From positions 1 to 35,347 of IMG/VR virus record IMGVR_UViG_3300008450_000185: a stretch of 35,347 nucleotides of DNA; one strand, given 5' to 3'. This document shows, one piece after another, positions 13,050 to 20,238 of this stretch. The position numbers and the translations under genes are program-made. This DNA comes from a virus. Below the pieces are notes generated by a model that made no database searches, was not told the origin of the DNA, and was given only the letters and a program-made list of their open reading frames with translations. Every line of letters starts with the position of its first letter. The first letter of the stretch is position 1.

Positions 13050-14620
13050 TGCTAATTCACAAAGAAAAAAAAGCAGTCGTTCTTAATCTTCGCAACCCAA
13101 CACGAGTAACGACTGTCATACCAACCGCAGTGTTGGTCGAACACAAAGGCGAGACACTGGTGGCAGTGCCACACAGACCTGATGAAACTCGGGTGCTGCG
13201 TAACTTGGGCTTTGAGATTCCTGATCCCATGCCCATGCACTACGACTGGCCCAAAGTCAGTGGTAGGCACAGTCCGTTTTCCGCTCAACTGGATACGGCT
13301 TCGTTTCTGTCTATGAACAGTCGTGCGTTCTGTCTTAACGACATGGGCACGGGCAAGACTAATTCTGCGTTGTGGGCGTACGACTACTTGCGCCGCACTA
13401 AGACAGTCAAGAAGATGCTTGTCGTGTGCCCTCTGTCTACCATGGAGCGCACATGGGCTGACTCAGTGTTTCAGACGTTCCCTCACTTAGACTGTACGGT
13501 GCTGCACGGTTCCAAGGACAGACGTAATAAGCTGCTCAAGCAAGACTCGGACATTTACGTCATCAACATCGACGGCCTAGCTACCATCAAAGACGCTCTA
13601 TCTAAACGCCCTGACATTGACTTGGTTGTGGTGGACGAGCTTGCCTTGGCGCGTAACTTCAGCACTGATCGCTGGAAGATTCTTAACCTCATATGCAACA
13701 AGCAGTCTAGCCGCCGCGTGTGGGGCATGACCGGGTCTCCAACTCCCAACGCTCCTACCGACGCATGGGCTCAATGCAAGCTGGTAACGCCTGACAACGG
13801 CAACGTGCCTAAGTACTTTAGTGCGTTTAGAGATCGTGTGATGCGACAGCTAACACCTTTTAAGTGGGCAGCGAGGGAAGATGCGAACGAGACTGTGTAT
13901 CAGATGATGCAGCCGTCCATCAGGTTCTCACTCAATGACTGCGTGGACTTACCAGACCAGACGTTTATCTCCCGCGATGCACCCCTTACAAAGGAGCAGG
14001 ACAAGGCCTACAAGGACATGATGAGCAAGCTGGCTACCGAGTACTCCGGCGGTCAGATTCTTGCTGTCAACGAAGCCGTGAAAGCCAACAAGCTGATTCA
14101 GATTGCGTGTGGTGTTGCGTACGGAACAGGTGGTGAGATGGTAGTGATCCCATCCAAGCCTCGCATGGACGTACTGAAAGAAGTCATCGAAGAGTCTGAG
14201 GGCAAGGTCATTGTATTTGTACCACTAACCGGGGCATTGGAAAGCGTGGCGTCAGAACTGCGTAAGGATTGGACGGTAGAAACGGTGTATGGGGGAACAA
14301 GTAAATCAGAGCGCGACAGAATTTTTAGTGAGTTTCAACGCAACGCTGACCCTCGTGTGTTGGTAGCTAACGCATCGACTATGAGCCACGGGCTGACACT
14401 GACGGCGGCTTCTACCATCGTGTGGTACGCCCCAGTTCACTCGAATGAAACTTACGAACAGGCTTGCGCTCGCGTACGGCGACCGGGCCAAACAAGAACC
14501 ACAGTGATCGTTCACATTGCAGGTACGGATGTTGAGCGGCGTGTGTATAAAAGACTGCAAGACAAACAGTCTATGCAGGGTGTGTTACTCGACATGATGA
14601 AAGAGCGGATAGACCAATGA
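13049..14620 (+). CDS. SNF2-like SF2 helicase/ATPase, 523 aa
   Basis: This is a two-lobe SF2 enzyme. Lobe 1 has DMGTGKT (motif I, Lys103), VVVDELALARN (motif II, Asp196, Glu197) and MTGSPTPN (motif III). Lobe 2 has KVIVFVPLTGAL, VLVANASTMSHGLTLTAAS (motif V) and QACARVRRPGQTRT (motif VI, Arg475, Arg478). The RRPGQ form and the whole layout match the SNF2/RapA-like group used by phages for replication, recombination or chromatin-like remodelling. These usually translocate on duplex DNA rather than unwind long tracts. A Q-motif-like region lies just upstream of motif I (HSPFSAQLDTASF). The gene starts in a TAATG overlap. Confidence 0.92.
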   Translation: MLIHKEKKAVVLNLRNPTRVTTVIPTAVLVEHKGETLVAVPHRPDETRVLRNLGFEIPDPMPMHYDWPKVSGRHSPFSAQLDTASFLSMNSRAFCLNDMGTGKTNSALWAYDYLRRTKTVKKMLVVCPLSTMERTWADSVFQTFPHLDCTVLHGSKDRRNKLLKQDSDIYVINIDGLATIKDALSKRPDIDLVVVDELALARNFSTDRWKILNLICNKQSSRRVWGMTGSPTPNAPTDAWAQCKLVTPDNGNVPKYFSAFRDRVMRQLTPFKWAAREDANETVYQMMQPSIRFSLNDCVDLPDQTFISRDAPLTKEQDKAYKDMMSKLATEYSGGQILAVNEAVKANKLIQIACGVAYGTGGEMVVIPSKPRMDVLKEVIEESEGKVIVFVPLTGALESVASELRKDWTVETVYGGTSKSERDRIFSEFQRNADPRVLVANASTMSHGLTLTAASTIVWYAPVHSNETYEQACARVRRPGQTRTTVIVHIAGTDVERRVYKRLQDKQSMQGVLLDMMKERIDQ

Positions 14621-15003
14621 AATTATCAGAAGCAGTGGGACTGTATATACAGCTCCGAGACAAGAAGGCAGAAATGAAGTCGGCGTTTGACGCTTCAGTT
14701 GCGCCCATCAATGAAAAGATGGACAAGCTGGAAGCCAAGCTGCTAGACGTATTTAACAAGACCGGCACAGACTCAGTTAAGACTGAGCATGGTACGGCTT
14801 ACACCGCTGTGCGTACAACCGCCAGTGTTGCAGATCGTGAAGCTTTCATGGACTACGTGAAAGCCAACGAAGAGTGGAGCTTGCTTGAGGTGCGTGCATC
14901 AAAGACCGCCGTTGAGCAGTTCTGCGAATCCAACGACAACGCGTTACCCCCGGGCGTAAACATGCGCTCAGAGCGTGTTGTCAACATCCGCCGTTCGGCG
15001 TAA
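14617..15003 (+). CDS. Conserved phage protein of unknown function, 128 aa
   Basis: The gene starts in an ATGA overlap with the SF2 gene. Residues 1-50 form a charged coiled coil (LRDKKAEMKSAFDA, EKMDKLEAKLLDVF). The rest is a small mixed domain (TEHGTAYTAVRTTASVAD, EWSLLEVRASKTAVEQF) ending in PPGVNMRSERVVNIRR. I recall similar proteins in many phages beside single-strand-binding-like genes, but with no proven function. Gene order suggests a role with the SSB-like protein encoded next. Confidence 0.75.
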   Translation: MKLSEAVGLYIQLRDKKAEMKSAFDASVAPINEKMDKLEAKLLDVFNKTGTDSVKTEHGTAYTAVRTTASVADREAFMDYVKANEEWSLLEVRASKTAVEQFCESNDNALPPGVNMRSERVVNIRRSA

Positions 15004-15030
15004 ACTAACTTCCCCTCAACAGAGAAAACT

Positions 15031-15963
15031 ATGAACATTATTCCTTTTGATTCCGGCAGTAGCCTGCCCGCGTTCCTTAAAAAAGTTGACATCGCTGCGC
15101 TCAACGCAGACCTAACAGCACACGCTGGGGGCGGCTTTCCAGTCATCTCCATCAAGGGCAAGGTCTTTGCAGTCGTGCGTGATGGCGATCGTGAAATTCA
15201 GATGAACCCCAAAGACCCGGACAGCGCGGCTACAAGCCTGAACGTGGTGTTGCTTAAAGCCAACAAGGGCACCAGCAAGGTGTTCTACATCAAGGGCTAC
15301 GACAAAGACACAAGCGAAGGCCAGAAGCCTGACTGCTACTCCAACGACGGTGTTGAGCCAGCAGCTGACGCTCAGAACAAGCAAGCCAAGAAGTGCGCGA
15401 CCTGCCCACACAATCAATGGGGCTCACGTGTCTCGGAGAAAGGTGCTACCAAAGGCAAGGCTTGCGCTGATGCGGTTCGTATGGCCGTAGCTCCGGCGGG
15501 TCAGATCAACGACGCCATGCTGCTGCGTGTGCCGCCTGCATCTATCAAGGCACTGGGTGAGTACGGTCAGATGTTGGCCAAGCGTGGTGTCGGCTACAAC
15601 ATGGTTGTCACCAAAGTTGGCTTTGATTTGCAAGCAGAGTCTCCTAAGTTGACGTTCGCCGCCGTTGGGTTGTTGGACGATGACGGCTTTGCTGAGGTGC
15701 AAGAGATTGCTGCGTCCGATGTGGTGTCTAGTATTCTCGGTTCGTCCATCGTTGCTGCTCCTGCTGCGATTCTAGAATCCGCTGAAGAGGAAGAAGCTCC
15801 TAAACCTGTGGCCAAGGCCAAAGCCAAGCCTGTAGCGGAGGAGCCTGATGAGGAAGAAGCTCCTAAGCCTGTGGCCAAGGCCAAGGCCGCTGCTAAGCCG
15901 GTTTCAAAGCCGGTTGACGATGATATGGACCTCGATCTCGACGGCATTAACTTCGACGATTAA
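15031..15963 (+). CDS. SSB-like protein with zinc-finger-like segment and acidic tail, 310 aa
   Basis: The N-terminal half is beta-rich and OB-like (GGGFPVISIKGKVFAVVRDG). A possible zinc site follows: CYSNDG (about 111), CATCPHNQWGS (about 131-141) and KGKACADAV (about 150). After about residue 215 comes a Lys/Ala/Pro/Glu linker containing a repeated EEEAPKPVAKAKA unit. The protein ends DDDMDLDLDGINFDD. A strongly acidic end with a near-terminal aromatic residue is typical of single-strand-binding proteins such as T7 gp2.5 and bacterial SSB, where it recruits partners. I infer ssDNA binding. The gene lies between the SF2 ATPase module and the PrimPol gene. Confidence 0.7.
   Translation: MNIIPFDSGSSLPAFLKKVDIAALNADLTAHAGGGFPVISIKGKVFAVVRDGDREIQMNPKDPDSAATSLNVVLLKANKGTSKVFYIKGYDKDTSEGQKPDCYSNDGVEPAADAQNKQAKKCATCPHNQWGSRVSEKGATKGKACADAVRMAVAPAGQINDAMLLRVPPASIKALGEYGQMLAKRGVGYNMVVTKVGFDLQAESPKLTFAAVGLLDDDGFAEVQEIAASDVVSSILGSSIVAAPAAILESAEEEEAPKPVAKAKAKPVAEEPDEEEAPKPVAKAKAAAKPVSKPVDDDMDLDLDGINFDD
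15787..15888 (+). repeat. Two 39-bp direct repeats in the tail of the SSB-like gene
   Basis: Bases 15787-15825 and 15850-15888 are the same except for two A/G changes. Both encode EEEAPKPVAKAKA in frame. The repeat lengthens the flexible linker between the folded domain and the acidic C-terminal tip. It could arise by slippage and vary in number between relatives. Confidence 0.85.
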
Positions 15964-15970
15964 GCAACTC

Positions 15971-16003
15971 GTAAGGCCAGTGGTTGGAGTACACTGGCCT
16001 TAC
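15971..16003 (+). other. 12-bp perfect inverted repeat (stem-loop) after the SSB-like gene
   Basis: GTAAGGCCAGTG (15971-15982) is repeated inverted as CACTGGCCTTAC (15992-16003) around a nine-base loop. It has no T-run, so on its own it is not a classical terminator. It stands eight bases after the SSB-like stop and eight bases before a true terminator hairpin. It could protect the mRNA 3' end or aid termination. Confidence 0.75.
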
Positions 16004-16010
16004 TCTCTCA

Positions 16011-16030
16011 AGCCCGGTGTCGGGCTTTTT
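16011..16030 (+). terminator. Rho-independent terminator between SSB-like and PrimPol genes
   Basis: AGCCCG (16011-16016) pairs with CGGGCT (16021-16026) around a GTGT loop, followed by TTTT. This should end or thin the transcript of the upstream replication genes. The PrimPol gene starts only 50 bases downstream without an obvious promoter, so partial read-through is likely. Confidence 0.8.
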
Positions 16031-16047
16031 CGCTTTCTGGAGTGACC

Positions 16048-16083
16048 ATGAGTTGCAAAAAAACAACAGTGGGTGAAGCATGA
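16048..16083 (+). CDS. Possible 11-aa leader peptide upstream of PrimPol
   Basis: ATG 16048 follows a TGGAG ribosome site (16038-16042) and opens the frame MSCKKTTVGEA. Its stop (16081-16083) overlaps the PrimPol ATG (16080) as ATGA. The run of A residues (16057-16063) could be slippery. It may act as a coupling or attenuation leader for the long downstream gene. The frame is so short that chance cannot be excluded. Confidence 0.3.
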   Translation: MSCKKTTVGEA

Positions 16084-19000
16084 ACACCTTTGAGTTCCTC
16101 AAAACAATACTGCCTGAGTTCGGTATCCATTACCTAGCTCTGTTCAAAGAAGGTTACAAATTTCCGGCACACAAGGTTTACACAGACCTTGAGACAATGG
16201 CCGATGCCATCGAGGGGATGGCTGGCAGCAAGCAGCTGTCCGTGTACCACGCATGCGCCTCGTACCAAAAAGCCGTCATCGAGTTGGAAGAACTCGACGT
16301 TAAGGGCAACCCCAAGCGCAAGTACCGCATCCCTGAGAACTGGGACAGGGCCAAGGCTTTCTGGGTTGACGTTGACTGCGGCCAAGAGAAGTTCGACAAG
16401 GCTCAAGGCTACCTGACCAAGAAGGACGCTTGCATTGCCATGGCCAAGTTTGCCAAGGATGTTGGTATTCCACGCCCCATGCTGGTTGATTCTGGCAACG
16501 GGGTACATGCCTACTGGCCCTTGACACATGAGATCGGCCATGAGCTGTGGCGCAAGGTGGCTACAGTCCTCAAGGCTACGCTGGCCCACGAGAAGGTCAT
16601 AGCTGACCCGACACGTACAGCCGACTTCAGTTCTATCCTGCGCCCTGTGGGTTCGACCAACCGCAAGAACGGCGACGCCAAGACAGTCAAGCTGCTGGCT
16701 ACCTGTGAAGCTGTTGACCCCAAAGAGTTTGCCGTAACGCTGTTTGCCTATGCCAAAGAGAACAACGTCAAGCAGATCAAAGAGACGCCTAAGAAACAGT
16801 ACCAGCCGAACGATCTCAATTCAGACCTGACCGACCACCTGACCCAATACCCCGAAGTTCCAGTAGATGCCAATGTCATGGCCAGCAAGTGCCAACAGGT
16901 TGGAAAGATGCGCGACACCATGGGTGACGTGGACTACGAAACTTGGCGGGGCGTTATCGGTTTGTTGACCCACTGCGTCGATGGTCGTGAGCTAGCCCAG
17001 ACATGGAGCTCAAAGCGTGAAGAAACTGGCCACGGCCAAGTCGATTGGGATATCCGTTACGACACATGGGGCGCAGGCCCAACTACGTGCGAGTTCTTTA
17101 GCAAGTGCAACTCCGGCGGCTGCAACGGCTGCGCGTTTAAGGACAAGATTAAGACTCCGCTTGTTCTTGGTAGGGTAATCCCTGAGCCGGAAGAAACTAC
17201 CGCCGTCACAGTTACTGAAGAAGGTGTTGTGGAGCAAGCAGCTATACCGGCTCTGCCCCGTGGATACCAGTGGGACTCCGGCTTGTTGAGTCGCCTCATC
17301 CCTGACAAGGAAGGCGTGCTGCAGATTTTCCCGTTCTGCGAGAACCTGTTCTACCCAGTCACCCGTATCCGTGGTGAAGATGGCACGTTTCGTTACGGCA
17401 TCCGACTACACTTGCCCGATAAGCGTATCCGAGACTTTGAAATTTTGGGTGAGTCCGTGGCATCCCCTACCGACTTGCTGAGGGCTATGGCCCGGTACGA
17501 GTTAACAAAGAGTAACCACAAAAACGCTGGAGACCACATGGCGGCGTATCTTCTAGATCAACTGCAATCTTTAAAGCGCAGCATTACCGAGACCAATACC
17601 ATGACGGCTTTTGGTTGGAAGGACGAACATAAGTCGTTCCTCATTGGTGAGACCTTATTCAGTCAAGACGGAACCGAGCGCAAAGTATTGGTCGGCGGCA
17701 ACGCCAAGGAACGTGCCAGCGCATTTAAAAATGGACGTGGTAGCTTGGAAGGCTACGCTGAGGCCATGAATTTCATGTACAACAGACCGGAGGCCGTCCA
17801 CTGGCAGTACGCCATATGTGCTGGATGGGGCTCGCTGGTATCGCACCACTGCGAAGACCTGTACAAGGGCTTAATTCTGGCGCTGCAAGGCGGCAAGTCC
17901 GGTCGAGGCAAGACTACTGCATGCCACGCTGCGCTGGCGGCGTTCGGCAACCCTGAGAAGATGACGCTCAACTCCAAGGAAGGTTTCACTACCAACGCTC
18001 TGTGGGCTACGCTAGGTGTGTACAACAACATCCCTGTGCTGGCTGACGAGCTGACCAACATGGACGCTGGCGTCTTCAGTGATGTGGCTTATGGGGTGTC
18101 CAACGGGCAGGAGAAGGTTCGCCTGACATCCAAGGGTGGCGGTGTAGTATTCGCCAAGTCCTCCGAGTGGCGGCTGAACGTGTACGTGACTGGCAATCGT
18201 GACTTCTATGGGCTGCTGGCTGCTAACCAAGCCAACTCACAGGCCGAGGCTGTGCGCCTGATTCAGCTGAACGTGGATCGTTACAACCCGCTGATGCTTG
18301 TGGAACGGCTAGACTACCCCGACACCGAAGAAGGTGAGGACGCATGGAGATCAGCTTCTGCCATGGTAGCTGCTGAGAACATCAAGAAGATGACTGCCAA
18401 CTCCGGCCATGCCGGAGCCGCTATGGTCAAGTACGTTCTGGCCAACGAAGCTGAGGTCTACCGCGACATGCAGGCCATGCTGGGCAAGTTTACTGAGGTG
18501 CTGTCCAACCCCAAGTTCCGCTTCTATCGTGCGCATAGTGCATGCACTATGGTTGTAGCCAAGATTGCCAAGAAGTTAGGCATCGTTGGCTTTGACATCG
18601 ATGAACTGCAGAACTTTGTTGTAGCTTTACTACACGAGCTGTCCGATTCCGTTGAGGAAAACAATACTGTGACGTCTGAGGACGCGTTTCAGCGTATGGT
18701 CAGCATGTTGAGCCAGCGTATTATTGTTACCACAGAGTGCCGTGATAGCCGCGATGGCCGTGGCCCGGAGACCCCACGCAACAGAGTCAATGGCCCAATT
18801 GCAGGGCGTTACATCCTAGGTACGGCCAACAGTAAAGAGCTTGCTGGTCGGCTGATCTTGTCCCAGAAAGAGGTGCGGGAATGGTGTATGGCTAATCGCA
18901 CGGACTACCACTCTATGATGACCAGCCTGAAAGATGCCAAAGCGCTTGTGTCCCAAGGCGAAAAGTTTGTTATCACCCGAGGCACAGACTGCACATCTCA

Positions 19001-19112
19001 GCAGACACGATGCATTATCGTAGACACAAGACACCTAAACGCTGAATCAGCCACACCGGTATTGTCTTTGGTCAACAATCAATTTGACGGCGAGGCCGTA
19101 AACGCGGTATGA
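16080..19112 (+). CDS. Primase-polymerase fused to DUF927-type helicase, 1010 aa
   Basis: The N-terminal archaeo-eukaryotic primase domain shows FWVDVDCGQ (Asp97, Asp99), DSGNGVHAYW (Ser138, His143) and ILRPVGSTNRKNG (Arg188). About residues 270-360 form a PriCT-like region (DYETWRGVIGLLTH, then WDIRYDTWGAG) ending in a cysteine cluster (CNSGGCNGC) that may bind zinc. The C-terminal half is a DUF927-type P-loop ATPase with GGKSGRGKTT (604-613, Lys611) and VLADELTNMD (Walker B). Such fusions prime and unwind DNA in mobile elements and phages, and this is probably the replicative primase-helicase here, since no DnaB-like gene is seen. A GGTGAAG ribosome site precedes the start. Confidence 0.9.
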   Translation: MNTFEFLKTILPEFGIHYLALFKEGYKFPAHKVYTDLETMADAIEGMAGSKQLSVYHACASYQKAVIELEELDVKGNPKRKYRIPENWDRAKAFWVDVDCGQEKFDKAQGYLTKKDACIAMAKFAKDVGIPRPMLVDSGNGVHAYWPLTHEIGHELWRKVATVLKATLAHEKVIADPTRTADFSSILRPVGSTNRKNGDAKTVKLLATCEAVDPKEFAVTLFAYAKENNVKQIKETPKKQYQPNDLNSDLTDHLTQYPEVPVDANVMASKCQQVGKMRDTMGDVDYETWRGVIGLLTHCVDGRELAQTWSSKREETGHGQVDWDIRYDTWGAGPTTCEFFSKCNSGGCNGCAFKDKIKTPLVLGRVIPEPEETTAVTVTEEGVVEQAAIPALPRGYQWDSGLLSRLIPDKEGVLQIFPFCENLFYPVTRIRGEDGTFRYGIRLHLPDKRIRDFEILGESVASPTDLLRAMARYELTKSNHKNAGDHMAAYLLDQLQSLKRSITETNTMTAFGWKDEHKSFLIGETLFSQDGTERKVLVGGNAKERASAFKNGRGSLEGYAEAMNFMYNRPEAVHWQYAICAGWGSLVSHHCEDLYKGLILALQGGKSGRGKTTACHAALAAFGNPEKMTLNSKEGFTTNALWATLGVYNNIPVLADELTNMDAGVFSDVAYGVSNGQEKVRLTSKGGGVVFAKSSEWRLNVYVTGNRDFYGLLAANQANSQAEAVRLIQLNVDRYNPLMLVERLDYPDTEEGEDAWRSASAMVAAENIKKMTANSGHAGAAMVKYVLANEAEVYRDMQAMLGKFTEVLSNPKFRFYRAHSACTMVVAKIAKKLGIVGFDIDELQNFVVALLHELSDSVEENNTVTSEDAFQRMVSMLSQRIIVTTECRDSRDGRGPETPRNRVNGPIAGRYILGTANSKELAGRLILSQKEVREWCMANRTDYHSMMTSLKDAKALVSQGEKFVITRGTDCTSQQTRCIIVDTRHLNAESATPVLSLVNNQFDGEAVNAV

Positions 19113-19160
19113 TTTCTTCGCTAATTGCCATGTTAGCTCCCTTGTGTTGAGGAACTTTAA

Positions 19161-19191
19161 CCCCCGAGTCGAAAGGCCCGGGGGTTTTTTT
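19161..19191 (+). terminator. Strong rho-independent terminator at the convergent junction
   Basis: CCCCCG (19161-19166) pairs with CGGGGG (19179-19184) and seven T residues follow (19185-19191). It ends the replication operon. The stop codon of the last minus-strand late gene is at 19190-19192, so the same hairpin lies just beyond that gene and may also end late transcription, although the T-run on that side (TTAAAG) is poor. Confidence 0.85.
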
Positions 19192-19324
19192 ACTTCTTGG
19201 CTTTCATGCACTTGCCCATGGCAGTGCATTTGGCTTTGTTAGGACAGCCGGGGCATGGCTTAAAAGACGCAGCTTTTTTACCTGCGGGGGGCTTAGCCAT
19301 CATCATCTTTTTTCCGTACATCAT
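19190..19324 (-). CDS. Lys/Cys-rich micro-protein, 44 aa
   Basis: On the minus strand an AAGGAG ribosome site (19332-19337) precedes ATG 19324. The 44-residue product has a Met/Lys-rich start (MMYGKKMMMAKPPAGKK) and four cysteines in CPGCPNKAKCTAMGKC (C-x2-C-x5-C-x5-C), a likely zinc or disulphide knot, and ends KAKK. It is the last gene of the late block and abuts the terminator. The high positive charge suggests nucleic-acid binding. No family is recognised. Confidence 0.7.
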   Translation of the reverse strand: MMYGKKMMMAKPPAGKKAASFKPCPGCPNKAKCTAMGKCMKAKK

Positions 19325-19335
19325 GGTAGTGCTCC

Positions 19336-19527
19336 TTATTTCATCTTAGAAGTTGATTTCTTGCCTTCATACTTTTTTTCCATGGCAGCGTAGGACTTGC
19401 CTTTGGACATCATCTTTTCTTTGGCTTCCATCATTTTGGACTCGCCTTTACCAAAGGGGTTAGCTTTGGCTTTGCTGGCTTTGTTGGTGGCGGTGCGTTG
19501 ACCGCGCATAGGCAATGACTTCATCAT
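19336..19527 (-). CDS. Lys/Met-rich small basic protein, 63 aa
   Basis: The product is strongly basic and very rich in Lys, Met, Ala and Ser (KASKAKANPFGKGESKMM, then a KKYEGKK end), with almost no hydrophobic core, so it is probably disordered or nucleic-acid bound. The start at 19527 has GGAGA just upstream. It lies between a cysteine-rich basic micro-protein and a DUF5872-like protein, all on the late strand. A packaged DNA-associated protein is possible but untested. Confidence 0.65.
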   Translation of the reverse strand: MMKSLPMRGQRTATNKASKAKANPFGKGESKMMEAKEKMMSKGKSYAAMEKKYEGKKSTSKMK

Positions 19528-19544
19528 GGGAATCTCCAGTTAGG

Positions 19545-19778
19545 TTAACGGTACTTCGCGGTTTTCGCAGCGATCTTTTTGGGTTGCGCTACAAACTGTT
19601 TCCCCGCAGCTTTGCCAGCGCGTTTCGCACGCGTTGTCGCAGCATATTCAGCAGGGCTAAGACTTTTAATTGCAGATTCTGGCAAATATCGCTCACCAGT
19701 GACAGAAGATTTTTTACCACTTTTTGTGCTCCATTTCTGGTCGCCCCAGTCTTTGAGGGATTTCTGCGGTGCTTTCAT
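19545..19778 (-). CDS. DUF5872-like small basic protein, 77 aa
   Basis: I chose the start at 19778 (MKAPQKSLKDWGDQKW) because the family I recall begins there; an in-frame upstream extension overlaps the neighbour. The blocks WSTKSGKKS, TGERYLPESAI, LSPAEYAATTRAKRAG and KQFVAQPKKIA look like the DUF5872 family, short basic proteins found in phages and some large viruses. Function is not established. The protein has no cysteines and a high Lys/Arg content. The gene is translationally close to the next one (stop at 19780-19782). Confidence 0.75.
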   Translation of the reverse strand: MKAPQKSLKDWGDQKWSTKSGKKSSVTGERYLPESAIKSLSPAEYAATTRAKRAGKAAGKQFVAQPKKIAAKTAKYR

Positions 19779-19779
19779 G

Positions 19780-19974
19780 TCAGTCTCGATACCCGCCGCC
19801 AGCGGCCTTGTACTTTTTGGCAACCAGCTGGGCTTTTCTCGCGCTCCATTGCCCAGCAGCTGTGCCTTGAGTTGCAGCAGACTTCACCTGAGAAACAATC
19901 CGCTTGCGTAATTCTGGCTTGGTGTAGTTGCCAGCAGCGTTGACCGTAGACTTGGATTTTGGTTTGGTTGCCAT
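19780..19974 (-). CDS. Small conserved basic protein, 64 aa
   Basis: The product starts MATKPKSKSTVNAAGNYTKP and contains RKRIVSQVKSAATQG, then GQWSARKAQLVAKKYKAAGGGY. I recall this pattern (NAAGNYTKP to QWSARKAQ to GGGY) as a common small phage protein with no known function. It is basic and helical. It overlaps nothing upstream but starts right after the DUF6321-like gene stop, so they form a coupled pair. Virion or DNA-associated function is inferred only from the late position. Confidence 0.75.
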   Translation of the reverse strand: MATKPKSKSTVNAAGNYTKPELRKRIVSQVKSAATQGTAAGQWSARKAQLVAKKYKAAGGGYRD

Positions 19975-19975
19975 G

Positions 19976-20236
19976 TTAACAATTCCATGCTTTGAGTGAA
20001 AGAGCTTTGCGAGTGGGCTTACCCTTCTCGTCCTTCATCGGCCCCGGCATTCCACCCATACGGGCACAAAAACTAGCCCTACGGCCTGCGTCCGCTTTTG
20101 TCTTGGGGTTTGGTGCTGGCGGTTTCAGGCCGGGTTTACCCGGATTGGCCTTGTTATAAGACGCACGTCCGGCAGCATTCAGACCTCCCTTGGGGTCTTT
20201 GCCTTCTTTACGTGTCCATGCTGGTGTCTTTGCCAC
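19976..20236 (-). CDS. DUF6321-like small basic protein, 86 aa
   Basis: The blocks TPAWTRKEGKDPKGGLNAAG, then RRASFCARMGGMPGP, then DEKGKPTRKALSLKAW match my memory of the DUF6321 family of phage proteins. The product is basic, Gly/Pro-rich and ends in Trp-Asn-Cys. No catalytic motif or known activity. It starts three bases beyond the stop of the giant virion protein gene, so it is expressed with late genes. Confidence 0.75.
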   Translation of the reverse strand: MAKTPAWTRKEGKDPKGGLNAAGRASYNKANPGKPGLKPPAPNPKTKADAGRRASFCARMGGMPGPMKDEKGKPTRKALSLKAWNC

Positions 20237-20238
20237 GA

